DNA from: Amblyomma americanum
Lineage: Eukaryota > Arthropoda > Arachnida > Ixodida > Ixodidae
Length of the DNA stretch: 64,000 nt
Assembly: GCF_052857255.1 (NCBI RefSeq)
Contig: NC_135497.1
Location: 547,069,531-547,133,530, forward strand
Direction: 5' to 3'
Part shown: piece by piece, positions 41,301 through 53,985 of the stretch
How the letters are laid out: each line of letters opens with the position of its first letter
Numbering within the stretch: position 1 is the stretch's first letter
The notes under the pieces: generated by a model
Told to the model about the DNA's origin: nothing
The model's input: only the letters and a program-made list of their open reading frames with translations
Databases searched by the model: none
Position numbers and translations under genes: made by a program

Positions 41301-43533
41301 CGGTGAATTGGCAGGATTTTTGAAACCACGTGACATGCCCACTTAGCCTGGCTTAAAAGGACGCCACGAACATCGCTGCAACTATTTGGCAGCGGTGCAG
41401 CGCACGGAGCAGAGCGTGATTTTTTCACCTTGCGTTTCACAGGCGAAGCGCCCGACCGCTGACCAAGTGCCTGCGGTACAGCTGCATTATGATACAGCGG
41501 CCTCGTCCTGATGCGCCGGTGAATTGGCGGGATTTTTGAAACCACGTGACATGCCCACTTAGCCTGGCTTAGAAGGACGCCACGAACATCGATGCAACTA
41601 TTTGGCAGCTGTGCAGCGGACGGAGCAGGGCGTGATTTTTTCACCTTGCGTTTCACAGGCGAAGCGCCCGACCGCTGACCAAGTGCCTGCGGTACAGCTG
41701 CATTAAGATACAGCGGCTTCGTCCTGATGCGCCGGTGAATTGGCGGGATTTTTGAAACCACGTGACATGCCCACTTAGCCTGGCTTAAAAGGACGCCACG
41801 AACATCGCTGCAACTATTTGGCAGCTGTGCAGCGCACGGAGCAGAGCGTGATTTTTTCACCTTGCGTTTCCCAGCCGAAGCGCCCGACCGCTGACCAAGT
41901 GTCTGCGGTACAGCTGCATTAAGATACAGCGGCTTCGTCCTGATGCGCCGGTGAATTGGCGGGATTTTTGAAACCACGTGACATGCCCACTTAGCCTGGC
42001 TTAGAAGGACACCACGAACATCGCTGCAACTGTTTGGCAGCCATGCAGCGCACGAAGCAGAGCATAATTTATTTCACCTTGCGTTTCACAGGCGAAACGG
42101 CCGACCGCTGACCAAGTGCCTGCGGTACAGCTGCATTAAGATACAGCGGCTTCGTCCTGATGCGCCGGTGAATTGACGGGATTTTTGAAAGCACGTGACA
42201 TGCTCACTTTGTCTGGCTTAAAAGGACGCCACGACCATCCCTGGAACCATTTGGAAGTGGTGCAGCGCACGGAGCAAAGAGTGATTTTTTTCACCTTGCG
42301 TTTCAAAGGTGAAGCGCCCGACCGCGACCAAGTGCCTGCGGTACAGCTGCATTAAGAGACAGCGGCTTCGTCCTGATGCGCCTGTGAATTGGCGGGATTT
42401 TTGAAACCACGAGACATGCCCACTTAGCCTGGCTTAAAAGGACACCACGAACATGGCTGCAACTATTTGGCAGCGGTGCAGCGCACGGAGCAGAGCGTGA
42501 TTTTTTTCACCTTGCGTTTCATAGGCGAAGCGCCCGACCGCTGACCAAGTGCCTGCGGTACAGCTGCATTAAGATACAGCGGCTACGTCCTGATTCTCCG
42601 GTGAATTGGCAGGATTTTTGAAACCACGTGACATGCCCACTTAGCCTGGCTTAAAAGGACGCCACGAACATCGCTGCAACTATTTGGCAGCGGTGCAGCG
42701 CACGGAGCAGAGCGTGATTTTTTCACCTTGCGTTTCCCAGGCGAAGCGCCCGACCGCTGACCAAGTGCCTGCGGTACAGCTGCATTAAGATACAGCGGCT
42801 TCGTCCTGATGCGCCGGTGAATTGGCGGGATTTTTGAAACCACGTGACAAGCCCACTTAGCCTGGCTTAGAAGGACGCCACGACCATCCCTGGAACCATT
42901 TGGAAGCGGTGCAGCGCACGGAGCAGAGTAATTTTTTTCACCTTGCGTTTCACAGGTGAAGCGCCCGACCGCTGACCAAGTGCCTGCGGTACAGCTGCAT
43001 TAAGATACAGCGGCTTCGTCCTGATGCGCCGGTGAATTGGCGGGATTTTTGAAACCACGTGACATGCCCACTTAGCCTGGCTTAAAAGGACGCCACGAAC
43101 ATCGCTGCAACTATTTGGCAGCGGTGTAGCGCACGGAGCAGAGCGTGATTTTTTTTCACCTTGCGTTTCAGAGGCGAAGCGCCCGACCGCTGACCAAGTG
43201 CCTGCGGTACAGCTGCATTAAGATACAGCGGCTTCGTCCTGATTCTCCGGTGAATTGGCGAGATTTTTGGGACCACGTGACATCTCCACTTAGCCAGGCT
43301 TAAAAGCACGCCACGAACATCGCTGCAACTATTTGGCAGCTGTGCAGCGCACGGAGCAGAGCATGATTTTTTCACCTTGCGTTTCACAGGCGAAGCGCCC
43401 GACCGCTGACCAAGTGCCTGCGGTACAGCTGCATTAAGATACAACGGCCTCGTCCTGATGCGCCGGTGAATTGGCGGGATTTTTGAAACCACGTGACATG
43501 CCCACTTAGCCTGGCTTAGAAAGACGCCACGAA
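38344..43533. repeat. 5,190-bp segmental tandem duplication, copy 2 (24 monomers)
   Basis: Second copy of the 33,154-38,343 block. At the junction (38,341-38,347) the monomer is a hybrid: type A upstream (CTTAGAAAGACGCC ACGAACAT) and type B downstream (CCCTGGAACCATTTGGAAGC). At the far end, 43,531-43,537, the same type A lead-in continues into normal type A sequence (CGCTGCAACT). This is the footprint of one unequal exchange between misaligned monomers. Confidence 0.93.
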
Positions 43534-44149
43534 CATCGCTGCAACTATTTGGCAGCTGTGCAGCGGACGGAGCAGGGCGTGATTTTTTCACCTTGCGTTT
43601 CACAGGCGATGCGCCCGACCGCTGACCAAGTGCCTGCGGTACAGCTGCATTAAAATACAGCGGCTTCGTCCTGATGCGCCGGTGAATTGGCGGGATTTTT
43701 GAAACCACGTGACATGCCCACTTAGCATGGCTTAAAAGGACGCCACGAACATCGCTGGAACTATTTGGCAGCGGTGCCGCGCACGGAGCAGAGCGTGATT
43801 TTTTCACCTTGCGTTTCACAGGCGAAGCGCCCGACCGCTGACCAAGTGCCTGCGGTACAGCTGCATTAAGATACAGCGGCTTCGTCCTGATGCGCCGATG
43901 AATTGGCGGGATTTTTGAAACCACGTGACATGCCCACTTAGCCTGGCTTAAAAGGACGCCACGAACATCGCTGCAACTATTTGGCAGCGGTGCAGCGCAC
44001 GGAGCAGAGCGTGCTTTTTTCACCTTGCGTTTCACAGGCGAAGCGCCCGACCGCTGACCAAGTGCCTGCGGTACAGCTGCATTAAGATACAGCGGCTTCG
44101 TTCTGATGCGCCGGTGAATTGGCGGGATTTTTGAAACCACGTGACATGC

Positions 44150-45881
44150 CTACTTAGCCTGGCTTAGAAGGACACCACGAACATCGCTGCAACTATTTGG
44201 CAGCCGTGCACCGCACGGAGCAGAGAGTGATTTTTTCACCTTGCATTTCACAAGCGAAACGCTCGACCGCTGACCAAGTGCCTGCGGTACAGCTGCATTA
44301 AGATACAGCGGCTTCGTCCTGATGCGCCGGTGAATTGGCGGGATTTTTGAAACCACGTGACATGCCCACTTAGCCTGGCTTAAAAGGACGACACGAACAT
44401 CGCTGAAACTATTTGGCAGCGGTGCAGTGCACGGAGCAGAGAGTGATTTTTTTCACCTTGCGTTTCACAGGCGAAACGGCCGACCGCTGACCAAGTGCCT
44501 GCGGTACAGCTGCATTAAGATACAGTGGCTTCGTCCTGATGCGCCGGTGAATTGACAGGATTTTTGAAAGCACGTGACATGCTCACTTTGTCTGGCTTAA
44601 AAGGACGCCACGACCATCCCTGGAACCATTTGGAAGCGGTGCAGCGCACGGAGCAGAGAGTGATTTTTTTCACCTTGCGTTTCACAGGTGAAGCGCCCGA
44701 CCGCTGACCAAGTGCCTGCGGTACAGCTGCATTAAGATACAGCGGCTTCGTCCTGATGCACCGGTGAATTGGCGGGATTTTTGAAACCACGTGACATGCC
44801 CACTTAGCCTGGCTTAAAAGGACGCCACGAACATCGCTGCAACTATTTGGCAGCGGTGCAGCGCACGGAGCAGAGCGTGCTTTTTTCACCTTGCGTTTCA
44901 CAGGCGAAGCGCCCGACCGCTGACCAAGTGCCTGCGGTACAGCTGCATTAAGATACAGCGGCTTCGTTCTGATGCGCCGGTGAATTGGCGGGATTTTTGA
45001 AACCACGTGACATGCCTACTTAGCCTGGCTTAGAAGGACACCACGAACATCGCTGCAACTATTTGGCAGCCGTGCAGCGCACGGAGCAGAGAGTGATTTT
45101 TTCACCTTGCATTTCACAAGCGAAACGCTCGACCGCTGACCAAGTGCCTGCGGTACAGCTGCATTAAGATACAGCGGCTTCGTCCTGATGCGCCGGTGAA
45201 TTGGCGGGATTTTTGAAACCACGTGACATGCCCACTTAGCCTGGCTTAAAAGGACGACACGAACATCGCTGAAACTATTTGGCAGCGGTGCAGTGCACGG
45301 AGCAGAGAGTGATTTTTTTCACCTTGCGTTTCACAGGCGAAACGGCCGACCGCTGACCAAGTGCCTGCGGTACAGCTGCATTAAGATACAGCGGCTTCGT
45401 CCTGATGCGCCGGTGAATTGACAGGATTTTTGAAAGCACGTGACATGCTCACTTTGTCTGGCTTAAAAGGACGCCACGACCATCCCTGGAACCATTTGGA
45501 AGCGGTGCAGCGCACGGAGCAGAGAGTGATTTTTTTCACCTTGCGTTTCACAGGTGAAGCGCCCGACCGCTGACCAAGTGCCTGCGGTACAGCTGCATTA
45601 AGATACAGCGGCTTCGTCCTGATGCACCGGTGAATTGGCGGGATTTTTGAAACCACGTGACATGCCCACTTAGCCTGGCTTAAAAGGACGCCACGAACAT
45701 CGCTGCAACTATTTGGCAGCGGTGTAGCGCACGGAGCAGAGCGTGCTTTTTTCACCTTGCGTTTCACAGGCGAAGCGGCCGACCGCTGACCAAGTGCCTG
45801 CGGTACAGCTGCATTAAGATACAGCGGCTTCCTTCTGATGCGCCGGTGAATTGGCGGGATTTTTGAAACCACGTGACATGC
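44150..45881. repeat. 866-bp tandem higher-order repeat (4 monomers x 2)
   Basis: 44,150-45,015 is repeated at 45,016-45,881 with few differences (for example CAGCGC versus TAGCGC near 45,723 and CCCGACC versus GCCGACC near 45,778). Each copy holds two type A units, one CGACACGAACATCGCTGAAA unit and one type B unit. Confidence 0.85.
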
Positions 45882-48800
45882 CTACTTAGCCTGGCTTAAA
45901 AGGACGCCACGAACATCGCTGCAACTATTTGGCAGCTGTGCAGCGCACGGAGCAGAGCGTGATTTTTTTCACCTTGCGTTTCACAGGCGAAGCGCCCGAC
46001 CGCTCACAAAGTGTCTGCGGTACAGCTGCATTAAGATACAGCGGCTTCGTCCTGATGGGCCGGTGAATTGGCGGGATTTTTGAAAGCACGTGACATGCTC
46101 ACTTTGTCTGGCTTAGAAGGACGCCACGAGCATCTCTGGAACTATTCGGCAGCGGTGCAGCGCACGGAGCAGAGCATAATTTATTTCACCTTGCGTTTCA
46201 CAGGCGAAACGGCCGACCGCTGACCAAGTGCCTGCGGTACAGCTGCATTAAGATACAGCGGCTTCGTCCTGATGCGCCGGTGAATTGACGGGATTTTTGA
46301 AAGCACGTGACATGCTCACTTTGTCTGGCTTAAAAGGACGCCACGACCATCCCTGGAACCATTTGGAAGCGGTGCAGCGCACGGAGCAAAGAGTGATTTT
46401 TTTCACCTTGCGTTTCAAAGGTGAAGCGCCCGACCGCGACCAAGTGCCTGCGGTACAGCTGCATTAAGATACAGCGGCTTCGTCCTGATGCGCCGTTGAA
46501 TTGGCGGGATTTTTGAAACCACGAGACATGCCCACTTAGCCTGGCTTAAAAGGACACCACGAACATGGCTGCAACTATTTGGCAGCGGTGCAGCGCACGG
46601 AGCAGAGCGTGATTTTTTTCACCTTGCGTTTCATAGGCGAAGCGCCCGACCGCTGACTAAGTGCCTGGGGTACAGCTGCATTAAGATACAGCGGCTTCGT
46701 TCTGATGCGCCGGTGAATTGACGGGATTTTTGAAACCACGTGACATGCCTACTTAGCCTGGCTTAGAAGGACGCCACGAACATCGCTGCAACTATTTGGC
46801 AGCGGTGCAGCGCACGGAGCAGAGCGTGATTTTTTTCACCTTGCGTTTCACAGGCGAAGCGCCCGACCGCTGACCAAGTGCCTGCGGTACAGCTGCATTA
46901 GGTACAGCGGCTTCGTCCTGATGCGCCGGAGAATTGGCGGGATTTTAGAAACCACGTGACATGCCTACTCAGCCTGGCTTAGAAGGACGCCACGAACATC
47001 GCTGGAACCATTTGGCAGCGGTGCAGCGCACGGAGCAGAGCGTGATTTTTTTCACCTTGCGTTTCACAGGCGAAGCGCCCGACCGCTGACCAAGTGCCTG
47101 CGGTACAGCTGCATTAAGATACAGCGGCTTCGTTTTGATGCACCGGGGAATTGGCGGGATTTTTGAAACCACGTGACATGCCCACTCAGCCTGGCTTAGA
47201 ATGACGCCACGAACATCGCTGGAACCATTTGGCAGCGGTGCAGCGCATGGAGCAGAGCGTGATTTTTTTCACCTTGCGATTCACAGGCGAAGCGCCCGAC
47301 CGCTGACCAAGTGCCTGCGGTACAGCTGCATTAAGATACAGCGGCTTCGTCCTGATGCGCCGGTGAATTGGCGGGATTTTTGAAACCACGTGACATGCCC
47401 AGTTAGCCTTGCTTAAAAGGACGCCACGAACATCGCTGCAACTATTTGGCAGCGGTGCAGCGCACGGAGCAGAGCGTGATTTTTTCACCTTGCGTTTCAC
47501 AGGCGAAGCGCCCGACCGCTGACCAAGCGCCTGCGGTACAGCTGCATTAAGATACAGCGGCATCGTCCTGATGCGCCGGTGAATTGGCGGGATTTTTGAA
47601 ACCACGTGACATGCCCACTTAGCCTGGCTTAGAAGGACGCCACGAACATCGCTGCAACTATTTGGCAGCTGTGCAGCGGACGGAGCGGGGCATGATTTTT
47701 TCACCTTGCGTTTCACAGGCGAAGCGCCCGACCGCTGACCAAGTGCCTGCGGTACAGCTGCATTAAGATACAGCGGCTTCGTCCTGATGCGCCGGTGAAT
47801 TGGCGGGATTTTTGAAACCACGTGACATGCCCACTTAGCCTGGCTTAAAAGGACGCCACGAACATCGCTGCAAATATTTGGCGGCTGTGCAGCGCACGGA
47901 GCAGAGCGTGATTTTTTCACCTTGCGTTTCCCAGGCGAAGCGCCCGACCGCTGACCAAGTGCCTGCGGTACAGCTGCATTAAGATACAGCGGCTTCGTCC
48001 TGATGCGCCGGTGAATTGGCGGGATTTTTGAAACCACGTGACATGCCCACTTAGCCTGGCTTAAAAGGACGCCACGAACATCGCTGCAACTATTTGGCAG
48101 CGGTGCAGCGCACGGAGCAGAGCGTGCTTTTTTCACCTTGCGTTTCACAGGCGAAGCGCCCGACCGCTGACCAAGTGCCTGCGGTGCAGCTGCATTAAGA
48201 TACAGCGGCTTTGTTCTGATGCGCCGGTGAATTGCCGGGATTTTTGAAACCACGTGGCATGCCTACTTAGCCTGGCTTAGAAGGACACCACGAACATCCC
48301 TGCAACTATTTGGCAGCCGTGCAGCGCACGGAGCAGAGAGTGATTTTTTCACCTTGCATTTCACAAGCGAAACGCTCGACCGCTGACCAAGTGCCTGCGG
48401 TACAGCTGCATTAAGATACAGCGGCTTCGTCCTGATGCGCCGGTGAATTGGCGGGATTTTTAAACCACGTGACATGCCCACTTAGCCTGGCTTAAAAGGA
48501 CGACACGAACATCGCTGAAACTATTTGGCAGCGGTGCAGTGCACGGAGCAGAGAGTGATTTTTTTCACCTTGCGTTTCACAGGCGAAGCGCCCGACCACT
48601 GACCAAGTGCCTGGGGTACAGCTGCATTAAGATACAGCGGCTTCGTCCTGATGCGCTGGTGAATTGGCGGGATTTTTGAAACCACGTGACATGCCCACTT
48701 AGCCTGGCTTAAAAGGACGCCACGAACATCGCTGCAACTCTTTGGCAGCGGTGCAGCGCACGGAGCAGAGCGTGATTTTTTTCACCTTGTGTTTCACAGG

Positions 48801-51800
48801 CGAAGCGCCCGACCGCTCACAAAGTGCCTGCGGTACAGCTACATTAAGATACAGCGGCTTCGTCCTGATGGGCCGGTGAATTGGCGGGATTTTTGAAACC
48901 ACGTGACATGCCCACTTAGCCTGGCATAGAAGGACGCCATGAACATCGCTGGAACTATTTGGCAGCGGTGCAGCGCAGGGAGCAGAGCATAATTTTTTTC
49001 ACCTTGCGTTTCACAGGCGAAGCGGCAGACCGCTGACCAAGTGCCTGCGGTACAGCTGCATTAAGATACAGCGGCTTCATCCTGATGCGCCGGTGAATTG
49101 ACAGGATTTTTGAAAGCACGTGACATGCTCACTTTGTCTGGCTTAAAAGGACGCCACGACCATCCCTGGAACCATTTGGAAGCGGTGCAGCGCACGGAGC
49201 AGAGAGTGATTTTTTTCACCTTGCGTTTCACAGGTGAAGCGCCCGACCGCTGACCATGTGCCTGCGGTACAGCTGCATTAAGATACAGCGGCTTCGTCCT
49301 GATGCGCCGGTGAATTGGCGGGATTTTTGAAACCACGTGACATGCCCACTTAGCCTGGCTTAAAAGGACGCCACGAACATCGCTGCAACTATTTGGCAGC
49401 GGTGTAGCGCACGGAGCAGAGCGTGATTTTTTTTCACCTTGCGTTTCAGAGGCGAAGCGCCTGACCGCTGACCAAGTGCCTGCGGTACAGCTGCATTAAG
49501 ATACAGCGGCTTCGTCCTGATTCTCCGGTGAATTGGCGAGATTTTTGGGACCACGTGACATCTCCACTTAGCCAGGCTTAAAAGGACGCCACGAACATCG
49601 CTGCAACTATTTGGCAGCTGTGCAGCGCACGGAGCAGAGCATGATTTTTTCACCTTGCGTTTCACAGGCGAAGCGCCCGACCGCTGACCAAGTGCCTGCG
49701 CTACAGCTGCATTAAGATACAGCGGCTTCGTCCTGATGCGCCGGTGACTTGGCAGGATTTTTCAAACCACGTGACATGCCCACTCAGCCTGGCTTAGAAT
49801 GACGCCACGAACATCGCTGGAACCATTTGGCAGCGGTGCAGCGCACGGAGCAGAGCGTGATTTTTTTCACCTTGCGATTCACAGGCGAAGCGCCCGACCG
49901 CTGACCAAGTGCCTGCGGTACAGCTGCATTAAGATACAGCGGCTTCGTCCTGATGCGCCGGTGAATTGGCGGGATTTTTGAAACCACGTGACATGCCCAC
50001 TTAGCCTGGCTTAAAAGGACGCCACGAACATCGCTGCAACTATTTGGCAGCGGTGCAGCGCACGGAGCAGAGCGTGATTGTTTCACCTTGCGTTTCACAG
50101 GCGAAGCGCCCGACCGCTGACCAAGTGCCTGCGGTACAGCTGCATTAAGATACAGCGGCCTCGTCCTGATGCGCCGGTGAATTGGCGGGATTTTTGAAAC
50201 CACGTGACATGCCCACTTAGCCTGGCTTAGAAGGACGCCACGAACATCGCTGCAACTATTTGGCAGCTGTGCAGCGGACGGAGCAGGGCGTGATTTTTTC
50301 ACCTTGCGTTTCACAGGCGATGCGCCCGACCGCTGACCAAGTGCCTGCGGTACAGCTGCATTAAAATACAGCGGCTTCGTCCTGATGAGCCGGTGAATTG
50401 GCGGGATTTTTGAAACCACGTGACATGCCCACTTAGCATGGCTTAAAAGGACGCCACGAACATCGCTGCAACTATTTGGCAGCTGTGCAGCGCACGGAGC
50501 AGAGCGTGATTTTTTCACCTTGCGTTTCCCAGGCGAAGCGCCCGACCGCTGACCAAGTGCCTGCGGTACAGCTGCATTAAGATACAGCGGCTTCGTCCTG
50601 ATGCGCCGGTGAATTGGCGGGATTTTTTAAACCACGTGACATGCCCACTTAGCCTGGCTTAAAAGGACGCCACGAACATCGCTGCAACTATTTGGCAGCG
50701 GTGCAGCGCACGGAGCAGAGCGTGCTTTTTTCACCTTGCGTTTCACAGGCGAAGCGCCCGACCGCTGACCAAGTGCCTGCGGTACAGCTGCATTAAGATA
50801 CAGCGGCTTCGTTCTGATGCGCCGGTGAATTGGCGGGATTTTTGAAACCACGTGACATGCCTACTTAGCCTGGCTTAGAAGGACACCACGAACATCGCTG
50901 CAACTATTTGGCAGCCGTGCAGCGCACGGAGCAGAGAGTGATTTTTTCACCTTGCATTTCACAAGCGAAACGCTCGACCGCTGACCAAGTGCCTGCGGTA
51001 CAGCTGCATTAAGATACAGCGGCTTCGTCCTAATGCGCCGGTGAATTGGCGGGATTTTTGAAACCACGTGACATGCCCACTTAGCCTGGCTTAAAAGGAC
51101 GACACGAACATCGCTGAAACTATTTGGCAGCGGTGCAGAGCACGGAGCAGAGAGTGGTTTTTTTCACCTTGCGTTTCACAGGCGAAGCGCCCGACCACTG
51201 ACCAAGTGCTTTGGGTACAGCTGCATTAAGATACAGCGGCTTCGTCCTGATGCGCTGGTGAATTGGCGGGATTTTTGAAACCACGTGACATGCCCACTTA
51301 GCCTGGCTTAAAAGGACGCCACGAACATCGCTGCAACTATTTGGCAGCGGTGCAGCGCACGGAGCAGAGCGTGATTTTTTTCACCTTGCGTTTCACAGGC
51401 GAAGCGCCCGACCGCTCACAAAGTGCCTGCGGTACAGCTACATTAAGATACAGCGGCTTCGTCCTGATGGGCCGGTGAATTGGCGGGATTTTTGAAACCA
51501 CGTGACATGCCCACTTAGCCTGGCATAGAAGGACGCCACGAACATCGCTGGAACTATTTGGCAGCGGTGCAGCGCAGGGAGCAGAGCATGATTTTTTTCG
51601 CCTTGCGTTTCACAGGCGAAGCGGCCGACCGCTGACCGAGTGCCTGCGGTACAGCTGCATTAGGATACAGCGGCTTCGTCCTGATGCGCCGGTGAATTGG
51701 CGGGATTTTTGAAAGCACGTGACATGCTCACTTTGTCTGGCTTAGAAGGACGCCACGAACATCTCTGGAACTATTTGGCAGCGGTGCAGCGCACGGAGCA

Positions 51801-53017
51801 GAGCATAATTTATTTCACCTTGCGTTTCACAGGCGAAACGGCCGACCGCTGACCAAGTGCCTGCGGTACAGCTGCATTAAGATACAGCGGCTTCGTCCTG
51901 ATGGGCCGGTGAATTGGCGGGATTTTTGAAAGCACGTGACATGCTCACTTTGTCTGGCTTAGAAGGACGCCACGACCATCCCTGGAACCATTTGGAAGCG
52001 GTGCAGCGCACGGAGCAGAGAGTAATTTTTTTCACCTTGCGTTTCAAAGGTGAAGCGCCCGACCGCGACCAAGTGCCTGCGGTACAGCTGCATTAAGATA
52101 CAGCGGCTTCGTCCTGATGCGCCGGTGAATTGGCGGGATTTTTGAAACCACGTGACATGCCCACTTAGCCTGGCTTAAAAGGACGCCACGAACATCGCTG
52201 CAACTATTTGGCAGCGGTGCAGCGCACGGAGCAGAGCGTGATTTTTTTCACCTTGCAATTCACAGGCGAAGCACCCGACCGCTGAACAAGTGCCTGCGGT
52301 CCAGCTGCATTAAGATACAGCGGCTTCGTCCTGATGCGCCGGTGAATTGGCGAGATTTTTGGGACCACGTGACATCTCCACTTAGCCAGGCTTAAAAGGA
52401 CGCCACGAACATCGCTGCAACTATTTGGCAGCTGTGCAGCGCACGGAGCAGAGCGTGATTTTTTCACCTTGCGTTTCACAGGCGAAGCGCCCGACCGCTG
52501 AACAAGTGCCTGCGGTCCAGCTGCATTAAGATACAGCGGCTTCGTCCTGATGCGCCGGTGAATTAGCGGGATTTTAGAAACCACGTGACATGCCCACTCA
52601 GCCTGGCTTAGAAGGACGCCACGAACATCGCTGGAACCATTTAGCAGCGGTGCAGCGCACGGAGCAGAGCGTGATTTTTTTCACCTTGCGTTTCACAGGC
52701 GAAGCGCCCGACCGCTGACCAAGTGCCTGCGGTACAGCTGCATTAAAATACAGCGGCTTCGTCCTGATGCGCCGGTGAATTGGCGGGATTTTTGAAACCA
52801 CGTGACATGCCCACTTAGCATGGCTTAAAAGGACGCCACGAACATCGCTGGAACTATTTGGCAGCGGTGCCGCGCACGGAGCAGAGCGTGATTTTTTCAC
52901 CTTGCGTTTCACAGGCGAAGCGCCCGACCGCTGACCAAGTGCCTGCGGTACACCTGCATTAAGATACAGCGGCTTCGTTTTGATGCGCCGGTGAATTGAC
53001 GGGAATTTTGAAACCAC

Positions 53018-53648
53018 GTGACATGCCCATTTAGCCTTGCTTTGAAGGACGCCACAACCATCGCTGCAACTATTTGGCAGCGGTGCAGCGCACGGAGCAG
53101 AGTGATTTTTTCACCTTGCATTTCAAAAGCGAAACGCTCGACCACTGACCAAGTGCATGCGGTACAGCTGCATGAAGAGACAGCGGCTTCCTCCTTATGC
53201 GCCGGTGAATAGACCGGATTTTTAAAACCCCGTGACATGCTCACTTTGCCTGGCGTAAAACAACACCACGACCATCGCTGGAACCATTTAGAAGTGGTGC
53301 AGGGCACGGAGCAGAGTGATTTTCTTCACCTTGCATTGCATAGGCGAAACGCTCGACCGCTGACCAAGAGCCTGAGGTACAACTGCATTTAGATACAGCA
53401 GTTTCGTCCTGATCGCCGGTGAATTGACGGTATTTTTGAAACCACGTGACATGTTCACTTTTGGCTGGCTTAAAAGGACGCCACGACCATCGCTGGAACC
53501 ATTTGGAAGCGGTGCAGGGCACGGATCAGAGAGTGATTTTTTCACCTTGTATTTCATATTCGAAACGCTTGACCGCTGACCAAGTGCCTGCGATACAGCT
53601 GCATTAAGATACAGCGGCGGCGTCCTGATGCGCCGGTGAATGGACGGG
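53018..53648. repeat. Divergent satellite monomers at the array edge
   Basis: The last three units before the I-type LINE diverge much more than any inside the array (for example GTAAAACAACACCACGACCA near 53,254, CTGAGGTACAACTGCATTTA near 53,371). Two blocks stay recognisable throughout: the GTACAGCTGCATTAAGATAC block and the TTTTGAAACCACGTGACATG block. The short remnant right of the LINE (63,904-64,000) is divergent in the same way. Confidence 0.85.
53633..53648. repeat. Left 16-bp target-site duplication of the I-type LINE
   Basis: CCGGTGAATGGACGGG, satellite sequence, is repeated at 63,888-63,903 where the satellite resumes (ATTTTTGAAACC). A run of seven G spans the boundary, so the exact left end is uncertain by a few bases. 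Confidence 0.93.
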
Positions 53649-53985
53649 GGGGCGCTGCGAGCGCGAGTGACAACGGACGAACTCCACGTGAGCTACGCTG
53701 ATTTCGTGTTTTTACCCTAGACAGTGAGATCCTACAATACTTCCGTTGGTATCACCGGTTTCCTGAAGACGAGCGGAATCCAGGGACACCAACCAGAAGT
53801 ACGTACAAGTTTTGACCATTTTAGGTCAACTTTTCCCCGTGACCAAGCCAGATGCCTCGCTAGGCCTACTGCGCCGCGCCGAAGAATACGGAGCTCTGCG
53901 TCGCAGTGGCGTTCGCCACCTGCGTCGCAGCAGCGTTCGCCAGCTGGGCTGCGCCGTGGACCGTGCCCGCGCGCCGTAGTTCGCC
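53649..53985 (+). other. 5' UTR of the I-type LINE
   Basis: 337 bp between the target-site duplication and the ORF1 ATG. It begins GGGGCGCTGCGAGCGCGAG and holds a CACGTG near 53,695. At 53,896-53,943 there are two 24-bp tandem copies of a unit starting CTGCGTCGCAG and containing GCGTTCGCCA, differing at three positions. I-type LINEs use an internal promoter in this region; I cannot identify its elements. Confidence 0.65.

Larger units (their letters stand above)
23372..53648. repeat. Satellite array, block 2 (~216-bp monomers)
   Basis: The same satellite family continues for 30.3 kb after the Penelope-like insertion. The first monomers carry the CGAACATGGCTG variant that recurs near 33,370 and 35,750. 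Two broad monomer types alternate: type A (CGAACATCGCTGCAACTATT, TGCCCACTTAGCCTGG) and type B (CGACCATCCCTGGAACC, GAAAGCACGTGACATGCTCA, CTTTGTCTGG). Nothing but satellite monomers is visible until the I-type LINE at 53,649. Confidence 0.97.

Noticed and set aside
1..53648. CRISPR array or bacterial repeat system
   Set aside because: The repeats are contiguous 216-bp monomers without unique spacers, and the context is eukaryotic LINEs and a Penelope-like element.
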